Positions 21,476-32,114 are shown, numbered from the stretch's first letter. The stretch: 60,643 bases of DNA from an uncultured Pseudomonadales bacterium (GCA_905182095.1 CAJJAQ010000070.1:1-60643); one strand, 5' to 3'. The notes: generated by a model not told the origin, from the letters alone. Made by a program: numbers and translations.

Positions 21476-22225
21476 TCAGGAAACCCTAGCTTGTTCGGGT
21501 TTGGCGCGAGCAGCTTTTCTGCCGGCTTGGATTGGGCGAGGTAGTTCGCGTCGACCTGAGGTTCTTCGATCAATCCAAAGCATAATATCACGCCAAGCAG
21601 CGTACTCTTTACTTGCAGCTGCGCTGTCTCTCATTTCCAATACACCGATACCAGTTTCTGCAGCGGTTACGTATACGGCAGAATCTCTTAACTCACTAAT
21701 AACCGGAACACTAAGGCAGCGTAAAAAGTCTTCGAAACGCTGTAGATGCGCCGAACTATTATGGGCTCTGTTGTAAATTACGCCCATAGGTCTTGGGGTT
21801 GCGCGCATCACTCTATGGGTCATTAAGTCAGTGACAAAGCGCTCGCCTGCTTTTATGTCCAGAGAAGATGACAGCATAGGTATTAGAACCAGATCGCTGG
21901 CTTTGAGAGCTTCCTCAAACAAACGGGCATCTGAGTGTCTACCGGTTACATCCATAATAATAACGTCCGAGCCGTTATCCTGCTCTTGGGCGATTTGTTC
22001 GGCTAGCTTGTCGGCTGAATGATAATTGGCGACGGTATTTACTTTTGGGGCTTGGGCATTTCGTTCTTCGGCCCAATGTAAGCAGCTGGCTTGTCGGTCA
22101 CAGTCTAGTAGTGAAACTTTTAAACCCTGATTGGCAAAAGCCACAGCAAGGTTTGTAGCAATGGTTGTTTTGCCACAGCCGCCTTTACTATTGGCCACCA
22201 ATATTTTTTTTGTGGTTCCGCTCAT
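21476..22225 (-). CDS. ParA/MinD-family ATPase (orphan, no adjacent ParB)
   Basis: VANSKGGCGKTTIATNLA deviant Walker A, LLDCDRQASCLHW, DVIIMDVTGR. Confidence 0.88.
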   Translation of the reverse strand: MSGTTKKILVANSKGGCGKTTIATNLAVAFANQGLKVSLLDCDRQASCLHWAEERNAQAPKVNTVANYHSADKLAEQIAQEQDNGSDVIIMDVTGRHSDARLFEEALKASDLVLIPMLSSSLDIKAGERFVTDLMTHRVMRATPRPMGVIYNRAHNSSAHLQRFEDFLRCLSVPVISELRDSAVYVTAAETGIGVLEMRDSAAASKEYAAWRDIMLWIDRRTSGRRELPRPIQAGRKAARAKPEQARVS

Positions 22226-22312
22226 ACTTAATCCCTACATACCCGAACCTAATGTTTGGGGTGTTTTTTCGTCTCTTTTCCTAGCGACTGGCTGAAGAGC
22301 GGCTAAAGACTG

Positions 22313-22801
22313 TTATTTAATACCTTGGCGAATTTGCATAACACAGCCAAAGAGTAGCGCCATAAAGCCTGCAAATAACCAAGCCGGAATGCTCAAGCCA
22401 AGCAATGACCAGCTTACCTGGGCGCAGTCTCCTGTGCCTGTTGTCATAGCTGCGAGTAAATCACCCAGTGGAAACGACTCAATCATATAAGCTAAATCGG
22501 GACCACAGCTAGGCACCTGGTCTTTAGGTAAATTTTGTAACCAGATTTGGCGTAGCGAAAAACCGCTGCCGATCAGTGCAAAAACACCACCGATTAGGGG
22601 GTAAATGCCCCAGCGTGGACTATGGGCTAGGCTCGCATAGGCAGTTAAGCCCACTAAAGCAAGCCAGATCCGCTGCATCATGCATAGTGGGCAGGGGCTT
22701 AGGCCCATGGCATATTCCATGACCAAGCCAATGCAGAGTAAGCCGCCACTGACTAGGCATATTGCCAGAGCCCATTGTTCAGATTTCCAAGATTCCAGCA
22801 T
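22313..22801 (-). CDS. dsbB: Disulfide bond formation protein DsbB
   Basis: Four TMs; SPCPLCMMQR (CxxC) and periplasmic PSCGPDL Cys. Confidence 0.93.
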   Translation of the reverse strand: MLESWKSEQWALAICLVSGGLLCIGLVMEYAMGLSPCPLCMMQRIWLALVGLTAYASLAHSPRWGIYPLIGGVFALIGSGFSLRQIWLQNLPKDQVPSCGPDLAYMIESFPLGDLLAAMTTGTGDCAQVSWSLLGLSIPAWLFAGFMALLFGCVMQIRQGIK

Positions 22802-23775
22802 CAGATATTAACCACGACTTTTCCAACGGCCCTTCGTTCGGCCAGACAATTAAGTGCTTGGGCGTACTCGTCTAGAGCATACTCGGCACCGATAAGCGGG
22901 CTGATTTTACCAGCCTCAAACATAGACATTATTTCAGCAAAGTTCTGGGCATTGTCATCCGGAAAGCGGGCTGAAAACGCACCATAAAAGACGCCTACTA
23001 GCTGGCAACTCTTGAGCAAGACAAGGTTTGTAGGTACGCGAGGGATATCGCCGCCGACAAAACCCACGACCAAAACTCGACCGTACCAATTTATTGAACG
23101 CATGCACTGATCAAACAAAGGGCCGCCCACTGGATCGTAAATCACGTCAGCACCTTTACCGCCGGTCAGTGCTTTAACTTTATCCTTTAAATCACCATCA
23201 CTATAGTTGATTAAGTCATCGGCACCGGCGGTCTTTGCAACCGCTAATTTTTCGTCGGTAGATGCAGCTGCAATAACCCGCGCGCCCATTGCCTTACCAA
23301 GTTCTACAGCGGCTAAGCCTACGCCACCGGCTGCGCCTAATACCAAGAGTGTTTCACCGGGCTGCAAATTGGCCCGTTGCTTCAATGCATAATATGACGT
23401 GCCATAGGTAGTGCTTATACCCGAAGCTTGGGCAAAACTCATGGAGTCGGGTTTGGACTTTAAACCCTTTGCTGAAATGGCGAGTTTTTCTGCAAAGCCG
23501 CCGTGGCCTGAACCACCAAAAACTGCATCGCCGATCTTCCAGCCATCAACGTCAGAAGCAACGGCACTGATCACCCCCGATATCTCGCCGCCTGGCGAAA
23601 ACGGAAATTCAGGCTGGGACTGATACTTACCTTCGATCATAAGCACATCGGGGAAGTTTAGAGCGCTTGCCTTAACATCGACGATTACATGACCTGGCCT
23701 CAATTCCGGCTCACTCACCTCTTCAAGTGTGAGGTTTTCGGCAGGGCCATAGGATTTACACAATACGGCTTTCAA
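22801..23775 (-). CDS. NADPH:quinone oxidoreductase family (MDR superfamily)
   Basis: ALNFPDVLMIEGKYQ, LVLGAAGGVGLAAVELGKAMGA; 1-bp overlap with dsbB. Confidence 0.9.
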   Translation of the reverse strand: MKAVLCKSYGPAENLTLEEVSEPELRPGHVIVDVKASALNFPDVLMIEGKYQSQPEFPFSPGGEISGVISAVASDVDGWKIGDAVFGGSGHGGFAEKLAISAKGLKSKPDSMSFAQASGISTTYGTSYYALKQRANLQPGETLLVLGAAGGVGLAAVELGKAMGARVIAAASTDEKLAVAKTAGADDLINYSDGDLKDKVKALTGGKGADVIYDPVGGPLFDQCMRSINWYGRVLVVGFVGGDIPRVPTNLVLLKSCQLVGVFYGAFSARFPDDNAQNFAEIMSMFEAGKISPLIGAEYALDEYAQALNCLAERRAVGKVVVNI

Positions 23776-24013
23776 TATATTTCCTTGCTTTCACGAGCGG
23801 CAAAACAGGCTGGCGCTCAAAAAATAATTTTCTGGGTGCGTAGGGTAGTCTAAGAGGGGCGAAATGTGGACCGAAGTTTGCGACAGATTAGCCTTGGTTG
23901 CCTCAATATGACGCAAAATTGCGGGTGTTGAGGCAGTGTACGGCGCTTTTGCGTTTGTTTTACGCCAATTTGCCTGAAAAGGGCGCGAAGGCCGTTTTCT
24001 CAGAGTGGCTCAG

Positions 24014-24634
24014 TTACTCTAAAAGTTCGTGCCAGCTAGACAGCTGTTGTTCAAGTTCAGCGTAATACAGGAGAAAATCTGGGAGTGCAGATTCGCGGAG
24101 GGATGCTGCGCAGGCATCGACGTCGGCAAACCAAGCTTCCTTATTCAATCGTTGTAATACGGACCCGAGGCCGCGCTGAATATTTTCCCATTGGTCATAA
24201 TTTGCAAAGAGGTCTCGCTGCTGGGCGTATTGCAAAAAGCGTTGTCCATGCGCCGGTAAAAAACCATCATACTCAGTCAATGCTGCGTAGCACTTTGCTG
24301 AAAAGATGGTCTTTGACTCACTGTGCAAATGATCCCAACTAATGGACAGAAAATAGTCTGCTAGCAGGTCGACAAAGATCGGCGCGTAACGCCTGTATTC
24401 TGGAGGGAACCTTTCACAAGTTGTTTTGATTGCATGCTGGGTGTTCGAAAACGCATCAATCCGGCGGTGCAAGCGCACGCCAGCCTGCAATGCTTGGGGC
24501 CATGTTGGATTTACTGGGCCTTTGCTAAAGTCCGCGATAACAGCGCCGGCTAATAGTCCTTGGCGGGTTTCGCGATCCACCTGCCAGCGCTCAGCTGCAT
24601 GATCTGCCAATACACAGTGAGCTAAAAAATTCAT
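24014..24634 (-). CDS. acpH: Acyl carrier protein phosphodiesterase (AcpH/YajB family)
   Basis: MNFLAHCVLAD, GAVIADFSKGPV, LHRRIDAFSNTH-like, FVDLLADYFLSISWD. Confidence 0.85.
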   Translation of the reverse strand: MNFLAHCVLADHAAERWQVDRETRQGLLAGAVIADFSKGPVNPTWPQALQAGVRLHRRIDAFSNTQHAIKTTCERFPPEYRRYAPIFVDLLADYFLSISWDHLHSESKTIFSAKCYAALTEYDGFLPAHGQRFLQYAQQRDLFANYDQWENIQRGLGSVLQRLNKEAWFADVDACAASLRESALPDFLLYYAELEQQLSSWHELLE

Positions 24635-24690
24635 AAGAGACCTATCTAAAAAACCTATCTAAAAAACCTATTTAAGAGACCTATTAAGGA
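24635..24690. repeat. 13-bp tandem repeat x4 in the acpH 5' region (cctatctaaaaaa-like)
   Basis: cctat cores at 24641, 24654, 24667, 24680 (period 13). Confidence 0.9.
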
Positions 24691-24751
24691 CAGTGCCAAA
24701 AGTGCAATCTGGTGTTGCTGAGTATGCATTTGCATCACCCTCAATCGGCTT

Positions 24752-26293
24752 TCACGCGAGCTTAATATATTCTTTAAGGAACTCGTTGAAGGGTTGGCTC
24801 TCGCTAGCCTCGATGCTTGCTTGACGCTTAATGGAGTCGGCGGCTTCTAAAGACAACGCCTGCGCTTCCTCGGTGGACAAATTTGCGTTAAGAAAATGCT
24901 CGTGATGTTTTTCCGCATGTTCTAAAGAAAACTTCGAAAATGAACCTTTCATACTCAGAGCTGCAAGAATTTTCGCCGAGGGCGTCTGCTGCGCGGACGC
25001 GACTTTGCGTAATTGCTTGTGCAAACTTTGGCTGTAGTTTTTGCCACCATGAGCATTATCAAGTAGCTCGCTGATGGGTTCACATTGAGTTAGCAGTTCA
25101 TTGGCCCAACTAGTTAGGCTTATGTTCTTGCCGTCGCGCTCTAAGGCCAATTCTGGTTCCCGGCCTTTCTCAACAACTACGGCTTGATTGCGATCCATGC
25201 GAGCCGTTTCTTCCCGACTATCATCTGGGCTGTCTGCCAGTAGACAAAGCAGCAAAAATGTATCGATAAAGCGTATTTGCTCTAAGTTGATGCCCATTGG
25301 TTCAAAGGGGTTAAGGTCAATACAGCGCACTTCGACGTACTCTACACCCCAATTATTTAAGGCCAGTAGCGGGCGCTCACCAGACCGAGCTGTGCGCTTG
25401 GGTCTAATAGTGCCGTAGAACTCGTTCTCAATTTGTAGAATGGAGTCGTTTAGCTGCTGGTGTTCACCGTCTGCAGTTGGCTGAAATTGCGCGTATTCGG
25501 AGTGACTTTTAGTCAGGCCTTCACGCATTGATTTTGAATAGGCATCTAAAGAGTTATAGGAAACATGCATTTCGCTTTGGGCGTCACTTTGGTAGCCCAA
25601 TCGCCCCATACGCAAACTTGTAGCGTAGGGCAGGTAGTATGTGCCTTCATTAAATGGATCTAGGCGGTGGTCAAGATTCTGAATAAATGACCTACATACT
25701 GCAGGTGAGGCGCCGAATAAATAAATCAGCAGCCAAGACCAGCGGCGAAAATTTCGGATCAGAGCAAAATAAGCCTGGGTACGTTGCTCTTGGTCGTGTA
25801 CTCCCAGCGCATTCCATAACTCGTCTGGCAGGGAAAAATTGTAATGAATGCCAGAAATGGTCTGCATTAGGCGACCGTATCTGTGACCAAGACCGCGACG
25901 ATAAACGGTTTTCGCTTGGCCAATATTTGAACTACCGTATTGGCCTAGAGGAATGGCCGCCTGATCGCTCGGGAAGATGCAGGGCATGCTACTTGGCCAT
26001 AGATGCTCGCCGGCAAGGTTCTGATGGATATACGTGTGCACGCGGTCTAACTCTGCCAGGCATTCTTCAGGGCTGGCGTGGACACCTGTAATCAGTTCAA
26101 GTTGCGCTTCAGAAAAGTCTGTGGTGATATTTTTGTGGGTTAGCGCTGAGCCTAATGCTTGAGGGTGCGGCGTCTTGGCTAGGCGACCATCTAATGAAAT
26201 ACGCAGACTTTCTTTTTCAATTCCACGAGTCAACAAGCTCAAGCCAGAATTGGCACCGCCAAGGAGTTGCAGTTTTTTTGCACTCAAATTCAT
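24752..26293 (-). CDS. gshA: Glutamate-cysteine ligase
   Basis: GIEKESLRIS, FSEAQLELIT, TISGIHYNFSLPD, EVRCIDLNPFEPMGI. Confidence 0.96.
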   Translation of the reverse strand: MNLSAKKLQLLGGANSGLSLLTRGIEKESLRISLDGRLAKTPHPQALGSALTHKNITTDFSEAQLELITGVHASPEECLAELDRVHTYIHQNLAGEHLWPSSMPCIFPSDQAAIPLGQYGSSNIGQAKTVYRRGLGHRYGRLMQTISGIHYNFSLPDELWNALGVHDQEQRTQAYFALIRNFRRWSWLLIYLFGASPAVCRSFIQNLDHRLDPFNEGTYYLPYATSLRMGRLGYQSDAQSEMHVSYNSLDAYSKSMREGLTKSHSEYAQFQPTADGEHQQLNDSILQIENEFYGTIRPKRTARSGERPLLALNNWGVEYVEVRCIDLNPFEPMGINLEQIRFIDTFLLLCLLADSPDDSREETARMDRNQAVVVEKGREPELALERDGKNISLTSWANELLTQCEPISELLDNAHGGKNYSQSLHKQLRKVASAQQTPSAKILAALSMKGSFSKFSLEHAEKHHEHFLNANLSTEEAQALSLEAADSIKRQASIEASESQPFNEFLKEYIKLA

Positions 26294-26391
26294 AACGCAT
26301 TACGTCCTTTTGATGCAAAAAGACTTTGCAAAATGCCCAAACTTTTTGAATTTAAAATTCTCAAACCCCAGCCCCTACATTTAACTTCAAT

Positions 26392-26410
26392 GCCCTGCAT
26401 GGAAGCAGGG
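26392..26410. terminator. Hairpin gccctgc-atgaa-gcagggc in the pckA-gshA intergenic region
   Basis: 7-bp perfect stem, 5-nt loop. Confidence 0.4.
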
Positions 26411-26438
26411 CAACAAGGAAGCAGCTAGCTTGCGCCAA

Positions 26439-26459
26439 TTGAGAACTACTTTAGTTCTC
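26439..26459. terminator. Hairpin downstream of pckA
   Basis: tgagaacta-ctt-tagttctca 9-bp perfect stem, 15 bp past the pckA stop; no strong T-tract. Confidence 0.5.
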
Positions 26460-26474
26460 AGTCGGAGTGACCCT

Positions 26475-28031
26475 TCAGTTTGTAGGGCCTGCCGCCACAA
26501 TTGACGCGTCCACCTCGAACTTCTTGAAGTTTTCGACAAACTTTCCAACGAGGGAATTGGCAGCATTATCATAGGCTGCTTTGTCGGACCAAGCGTCTCT
26601 TGGGTTGAGCAGTCGATCTTCAATGCCAGCCACTTTCAGTGGGATCTCTAGATTGAACCCTGGTAATTTTTGGGTCTGTGTATTTTCTAGATCGCCATTT
26701 TGAATTGCCGCAATAACCGCTCTGGTTATTGGAATGCTAAAACGCTCACCAACGCCATAACCACCGCCAGTCCAACCGGTGTTGACCAGATAAACTCGCG
26801 ATCCGAATTCTTCAATACGCTTAATCAATAGATCGGCATAAACCCCAGCTGGGCGTGGGAAAAACGGTGCACCGAAACAGGTTGAGAAAGTTGCTTTGTA
26901 GGCCTCTGTGGAGCCAATCTCGGTAGAACCGACTTGGGCTGTATAGCCTGAAAGAAAGTGATAGGCCGCAGCTTCTTTACTGAGCAATGAAACAGGCGGT
27001 ATCACACCACTCACATCACAAGTCAAAAAGATGATGTTGCTGGGTTCACCTGCTCTATTTTCCGGCACCTTTTGTTCGATATTGCTGCGTGGATAGCAGG
27101 CGCGAGAATTTTCAGTTAGTGAGCTGTCTGTGTAATCAGGGTCACGATTTTCGTCGATGATGACGTTTTCTACAATTGCTCCAAAGCGAATCGCATCAAA
27201 GATCACGGGTTCGTTTTTGCGGCTTAAGTCGATGCACTTCGCATAGCAGCCGCCTTCAAAGTTGAACACAGTACCTTTGCCCCAGCCATGCTCATCATCA
27301 CCAATCAGTAAGCGCGATGGGTCCGCTGATAGGGTGGTTTTACCTGTGCCGGATAGACCAAAGAACAATGTCACGTCTTCAGCTTCACCCATATTTGCCG
27401 AGCAGTGCATAGGTAGCACGTCTTTTTCTGGCAGCAAAAAGTTAAGTACGGAGAACATCGCCTTTTTCATTTCTCCGGCATAGCGCATACCTGCGATCAA
27501 AACTTTACGTTGAGCAAAGTTAATCATTACAGTGCCGTCGCTATTGGTGCCGTCGCGCTCAGGTTCGCACTGAAATAATGGCGCGTTGACTACCTGCCAA
27601 AGTTCTTTGTTGTGCGGGTTGTAGTGTTCAGGAGATATGAACATGGATTTGCCAAACAAGCTGTGCCAAGCGTATTGAGTGGTTACTTCAATAGGTAAGT
27701 AGTGCTCTGGGTCTGCACCAACATGTAAGTTTGATGTATAGGTCTCAGTTTCACCGAGGTGAACTTGAACTCTATCCCAAAGGTGTTCGAATACTTCTGT
27801 TGTGATAGGTAGGTTTACATTACCCCAGTCGATAGATTCAGAAGTTGACGGTTCGTTGACGATGAAGCGATCTTTCGGTGAGCGGCCTGTGCGCGCTCCA
27901 GTTTCCACAACGATAGCACCGTTGCTTGCAAACTTACCTTCTCCGCGAATTACGGCACGCTCGGCTAAGTCTGCGGAGGTTAGATTATTATGGCTAATGG
28001 ATTGATCGCTTGATCCGTGTTCTTTGGACAT
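26475..28031 (-). CDS. pckA: Phosphoenolpyruvate carboxykinase (ATP)
   Basis: [51 protein letters not shown]. Confidence 0.97.
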   Translation of the reverse strand: MSKEHGSSDQSISHNNLTSADLAERAVIRGEGKFASNGAIVVETGARTGRSPKDRFIVNEPSTSESIDWGNVNLPITTEVFEHLWDRVQVHLGETETYTSNLHVGADPEHYLPIEVTTQYAWHSLFGKSMFISPEHYNPHNKELWQVVNAPLFQCEPERDGTNSDGTVMINFAQRKVLIAGMRYAGEMKKAMFSVLNFLLPEKDVLPMHCSANMGEAEDVTLFFGLSGTGKTTLSADPSRLLIGDDEHGWGKGTVFNFEGGCYAKCIDLSRKNEPVIFDAIRFGAIVENVIIDENRDPDYTDSSLTENSRACYPRSNIEQKVPENRAGEPSNIIFLTCDVSGVIPPVSLLSKEAAAYHFLSGYTAQVGSTEIGSTEAYKATFSTCFGAPFFPRPAGVYADLLIKRIEEFGSRVYLVNTGWTGGGYGVGERFSIPITRAVIAAIQNGDLENTQTQKLPGFNLEIPLKVAGIEDRLLNPRDAWSDKAAYDNAANSLVGKFVENFKKFEVDASIVAAGPTN

Positions 28032-28264
28032 AGTATTTATGTGCTTGGCGAAAAAGGTTGCAAATTATGCCAGAGGATATGGGGTGGCGAACAGCCGATA
28101 ATTCGCTTTTGTATACATTTGATGCCTTTTTCTGGCGCGCACCGGGTTACTGGCACGCCATGGCCGCTTTTCGTTAGAATATTCCTAGTAATTTTTTCGT
28201 GGTCGAAGGTCGATATACAGCTGCATTTGGTTCAATAGTACTGTTTTGCAGCAGGTCGATCTTC

Positions 28265-29266
28265 TTAGTGCAGGGTCTTTGGCTGGTCTGGCGTGTCAGT
28301 GGCTTCGCTTGCTGCCGCCGCAGTTTGTTCGGCTAGGTCAGCGAGCACTTTGCTGACGCCGGTTTTGTCATAGCTATATCGATTGCCGCAGAACTCGCAA
28401 TCAACGGTGATTTCGCTTTGTTCTGCAATCAGCGCGGCGAGGTCGTCACCACCCAGCATCATTAAAGTGGTGTCTGTCTTTTCACGGCTACAAGAGCAGC
28501 GGTAGGACAGATCTCTTGGCTCATGTAGCCTGCAAGGGTGTTCGTTGAAGAGTCGGTAGAGAAGGGTTTGAGGGTCTAGTAGGCTGAGCTCTTCGTCGGT
28601 GGCTGTTGCCGCTAGGGTAGTTAAGGTATGCCATGCTTGAGTTGCTGCATCTATCTCAATTTCTGTGGCCTGGGGGCTATTAGGCAGCCGTTGTAGCAAC
28701 AGCCCAGTGACAGAGGGTGATGATGTGGAGGCGCTACTAGCAAAATGCAGGCAGGTTTCCAGCTGTTCTGAAGTTACGAAATAGTGCTCCAGGCATTGTG
28801 CAAGGGTGTCGTATTCTAGTGATACAAAGCCTTGATAGGGCTGCATGCCGCTTGCTTTATCGGGAATTAGAGACAGCGCCAATTGGCCATTACCTAGCCA
28901 TTGGGCTAATGGCTGCTCGTCGATTGCCTCATTGTCTGGATCTTGCAGATGCATAATGCCGCGCAAAAACGATTGACTCTGGCACTCCGCCAACGACCTT
29001 AATAAATCGCCGTCCCCTCGAGACTGTAAAGTCACTGCGCCAGAAAATTTGATGTTGTCGGCAACCATGGCTACCGCCGCAAGCATTTGGCCGAGCATTT
29101 CATGGATGGGCTTTGGATAAACTCTGAACGCAGTGGCATTGGCCAAGGATTTTTCTAAGCGCACCCATTGACCTCTGATGGGCAGGTCAATAAAGCTAAA
29201 TCGGTGTAGTACATCCATATTCGGTAACGCTGCTGAAAAATTATTGCTGGTGCGGACAGCCTGCAT
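28265..29266 (-). CDS. hslO: Redox-regulated chaperone Hsp33
   Basis: C-terminal CSCSREK...CEFCGNRY zinc motif; adjacent to hslR; true start may be MDVLHRF at 29218. Confidence 0.94.
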   Translation of the reverse strand: MQAVRTSNNFSAALPNMDVLHRFSFIDLPIRGQWVRLEKSLANATAFRVYPKPIHEMLGQMLAAVAMVADNIKFSGAVTLQSRGDGDLLRSLAECQSQSFLRGIMHLQDPDNEAIDEQPLAQWLGNGQLALSLIPDKASGMQPYQGFVSLEYDTLAQCLEHYFVTSEQLETCLHFASSASTSSPSVTGLLLQRLPNSPQATEIEIDAATQAWHTLTTLAATATDEELSLLDPQTLLYRLFNEHPCRLHEPRDLSYRCSCSREKTDTTLMMLGGDDLAALIAEQSEITVDCEFCGNRYSYDKTGVSKVLADLAEQTAAAASEATDTPDQPKTLH

Positions 29267-29341
29267 TATTCCGCAGCAGAGCAGTTTGGGCTAGGCATTT
29301 TTAGATAAACGTAAAACTCAGATCTAAATCAAGGTCGCAGT

Positions 29342-29755
29342 TCAGGTTTGGTCTGACTCATGGCTCTCCCAGCCTTGGTCTAACGACTTCAGCTGGCTTA
29401 ATGCGCGCCGGTCTTTTTTGTTTGGGCGGCCACTGGGTACGGTTAAGCCTGCTCGCTCCATGCGACGCCTGCTCACTGAAATTTCTCGCAGCTCTATACT
29501 TTCTGCGGTTTCGGTATATAAGGTTTGGGCCACAGTTGCAGACCCCCGGTGCTCGGATAGTGCATCCACCACCACAGTTTGCAACTGGATCCCTTTGCGA
29601 ATAGTCAGCACTTGACCGATACGCAGTTCTTTTGCTGGCTTGGTGCGCTGATCATCTACATGAACTTTGCCGCCCTCAACCGCAGCTTTAGCCATGGAGC
29701 GTGTTTTGAAAAACCTCGCAGCCCACAGCCAGCGGTCAACTCGAGTGCCACTCAC
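29342..29755 (-). CDS. hslR: Ribosome-associated heat shock protein Hsp15
   Basis: RVDRWLWAARFFKTRSMAKAAVEGGKVHVD S4 domain. Confidence 0.94.
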   Translation of the reverse strand: MSGTRVDRWLWAARFFKTRSMAKAAVEGGKVHVDDQRTKPAKELRIGQVLTIRKGIQLQTVVVDALSEHRGSATVAQTLYTETAESIELREISVSRRRMERAGLTVPSGRPNKKDRRALSQLKSLDQGWESHESDQT

Positions 29756-30444
29756 AATAAGCCCGGGAGTAATTCAGCGCAGTTGTTTACCGCCGGGTGT
29801 AGAGTTTTTTCGCGCAACGGTTTCTGCGAATCAGGATTTAAAATTGCCCAGTTTTCGCGAATACCAAATGTTGCCGCAGCATCTAGAACACGAGGAGTGT
29901 CATCTAAAAATAGCGTGCGTGCAGGGTCAAAGGGGTGCTGTTGCTGTAGCGCGCGCCAAAATTCCTGCTGCTCTTTAGGCACAGCAAAGTCATGGCTTGA
30001 AACCACTCCATCAACATAGTCGCCAAGCCCTGTGCATTGGTGCTTCAAATTGAATCCCTTACGGTCTGCATTGGTGGCGATGAAGGTTTGCTTATTGCTA
30101 TTTTTTAGATCTGTAAGAAAATCTTTTGCACCAGGCAGGTAGTCGATATGAGCGGTGGCTGTTTGGTGTAACTGCATAATGTCTAAGCCAGTGAATTCGC
30201 TCCAATAGCTAAAACTATAAAAAGGCATGGTGCCAAGTAAACTGGACATATGCTTACCTAGGAACTGTCGTGCTTGATCGATTGGAATCTGCCTTGCTTC
30301 TGCCAAGGCCGCGGGGACGATATGGCTCCACACCTGATTGTCATAGTTTAGGTCCAATAGTGTGCCATCCATATCCAAAAAAACGGTATCAATGCTGTCC
30401 CAATCTAAACGTGATTTTTGCTCTGCTGGGTTGACCTCTAACAT
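29752..30444 (-). CDS. yrfG: GMP/IMP nucleotidase (HAD family, YrfG)
   Basis: VFLDMDGTLLDLNYDNQVW, FIATNADRKGF, LFLDDTPRVLDAA; synteny with hslR and nudE. Confidence 0.92.
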   Translation of the reverse strand: MLEVNPAEQKSRLDWDSIDTVFLDMDGTLLDLNYDNQVWSHIVPAALAEARQIPIDQARQFLGKHMSSLLGTMPFYSFSYWSEFTGLDIMQLHQTATAHIDYLPGAKDFLTDLKNSNKQTFIATNADRKGFNLKHQCTGLGDYVDGVVSSHDFAVPKEQQEFWRALQQQHPFDPARTLFLDDTPRVLDAAATFGIRENWAILNPDSQKPLREKTLHPAVNNCAELLPGLL

Positions 30445-30505
30445 GACGGAAATTTATCCTTTTTGTGGTAGTGACTTTAGAAAAGCTTTAGAGCAACTAT
30501 AGTTA

Positions 30506-30534
30506 GTTGAGACCTAAGTTGGTTGAGACTTAAG
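30506..30534. repeat. 16-bp period direct repeat (gttgagacctaag / gttgagacttaag)
   Basis: Direct read in the yrfG-nudE divergent intergenic region. Confidence 0.7.
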
Positions 30535-30596
30535 GCGAATCGAGCCGGATTTGTGGGCCTCAAGCGTCTTATAATAACCAAACTTTTTAATTCAAT

Positions 30597-31163
30597 GTGC
30601 ACGAACACCTTATGCCTTTACCCAAAATAATTAAAACAGAAACCTTAGCCGCCACACGCTTTTTTAAAATCGAAGCTATGCACCTAGAATTTAGTACCGG
30701 TGAACAGCGCGTTTATGAACGCTTGCCCGCCGGTGCTTCTTCGGGGGTCATTGTGGTTGCGATTAACGCAAACGACGAATTAATGCTTATTCGCGAATAC
30801 GCAGCGGGTTTTCATGAGTTTCAGTTAACGCTGCCCAAAGGCGCGGTGGATCAGGGTGAAAGCCTTACAGTTGCGGCTGATAGGGAGTTAGCAGAAGAGG
30901 TTGGCTTTGCTGCGCGCGAAATCGAATTTGTTAAATGTTTATCTATTGCGCCAGGCCATATGGCCTATACCATTAATGTTATGTTTGCCCGAGATCTATA
31001 TGCGAAAGTTCTGTCCGGCGATGAACCAGAACCGCCAGAGTTGGTGTTGTGGCCGTTATCGCGACTAGACGAATTATTGGAGTCAGATCAATTTAATGAA
31101 GCTAGGGCCATTGCTGCGTTAACATTATGCAAATCGCGCCTTGTAGCCGCTAATAAAATTTAA
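30597..31163 (+). CDS. nudE: ADP compounds hydrolase NudE (Nudix); likely start ATG 30612
   Basis: LPKGAVDQGESLTVAADRELAEEVGF Nudix box; MPLPKIIKTE likely real start. Confidence 0.92.
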   Translation: MHEHLMPLPKIIKTETLAATRFFKIEAMHLEFSTGEQRVYERLPAGASSGVIVVAINANDELMLIREYAAGFHEFQLTLPKGAVDQGESLTVAADRELAEEVGFAAREIEFVKCLSIAPGHMAYTINVMFARDLYAKVLSGDEPEPPELVLWPLSRLDELLESDQFNEARAIAALTLCKSRLVAANKI

Positions 31164-31173
31164 GAAGAAAATT

Positions 31174-32013
31174 ATGGATGACCAACGTCTAAAAGAAATC
31201 ACTGGGCAATTAATAGACATCGTTGCGGCAGCTGGCTCGGTAATACTTGAGGTTTATGAAACAAACTTTGATGTGCAGACTAAGAGCGATGACTCGCCGC
31301 TTACAGTCGCTGATCTGTCAGCGCATAAAGTCATCGACGCCGGTTTACAGGAACTGACACCAGATATTCCCATTATTTCCGAAGAATCTGTTCCGCCCAG
31401 TTATGCTGTGCGTTCCCAGTGGACGCGCTACTGGCTGGTTGATCCATTAGATGGCACTAAGGAATTTGTAAATCGTAACGGCGAATTCACTGTAAATATT
31501 GCACTAATCGAAGGCGATACGCCCATATTTGGCATCGTTGGGGTGCCTTTCCAGGGCAAAATATACGTCGGTAATGCCCGTAAGGGCGAGGCCTACTTGT
31601 TACACGAAGGCGTCAGAACCGACCTTAAACCGCACCTGCGCGAGGCCGCAGAAGAGTCCTTAACCATTGTGGCCAGCCGCAATCATGGGGGCGACAGATT
31701 AGAAGCCTACCTAGGCGAACTAGATAATTTATTTGCTGATTGCACCAGAACCCCGGTGGGCAGTTCGTTGAAGCTCTGTGTATTGGCTGAGAATAAGGCC
31801 GACATTTACCCCCGTCTAGGTCTGACCAGTGAGTGGGATATTGGCGCGGCTCAGGCTGTGCTTTATGCCGCTGGTGGTGGAGTGTTTACTGAAGATGGGC
31901 AACCACTGCGCTACAACACCAAAGAAAGTCTTTTGAATCCAGAGTTTCTTGCCGTAGCGGATCGTGAGTTCCCGTGGCTTGATCGGTTGCCAAACTTTCC
32001 AGCCAAGGACTAG
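31174..32013 (+). CDS. cysQ: 3'(2'),5'-bisphosphate nucleotidase
   Basis: DDSPLTVADLSAHKVI, DPLDGTKEFVNRNGEFTVNIALIE, SEWDIGAAQAVL inositol-monophosphatase-fold motifs. Confidence 0.94.
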   Translation: MDDQRLKEITGQLIDIVAAAGSVILEVYETNFDVQTKSDDSPLTVADLSAHKVIDAGLQELTPDIPIISEESVPPSYAVRSQWTRYWLVDPLDGTKEFVNRNGEFTVNIALIEGDTPIFGIVGVPFQGKIYVGNARKGEAYLLHEGVRTDLKPHLREAAEESLTIVASRNHGGDRLEAYLGELDNLFADCTRTPVGSSLKLCVLAENKADIYPRLGLTSEWDIGAAQAVLYAAGGGVFTEDGQPLRYNTKESLLNPEFLAVADREFPWLDRLPNFPAKD

Positions 32014-32114
32014 GTCGGCGTGTGGGTGATGCCGGTTAGACACGGTTTTGCTATTAGGCAAGTGTTAGTACGCAAGCGCGGCTCAACTGCGATAGGACGC
32101 CTCGTCGGGTCAAA

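Noticed and set aside
25687-26091. 134-aa ORF antisense to gshA
   Set aside because: Shadow ORF inside a clear gshA coding region
29579-30019. 146-aa + strand ORF across the hslR/yrfG junction
   Set aside because: Antisense to two well-recognised genes; low-complexity Ser/Arg-rich translation
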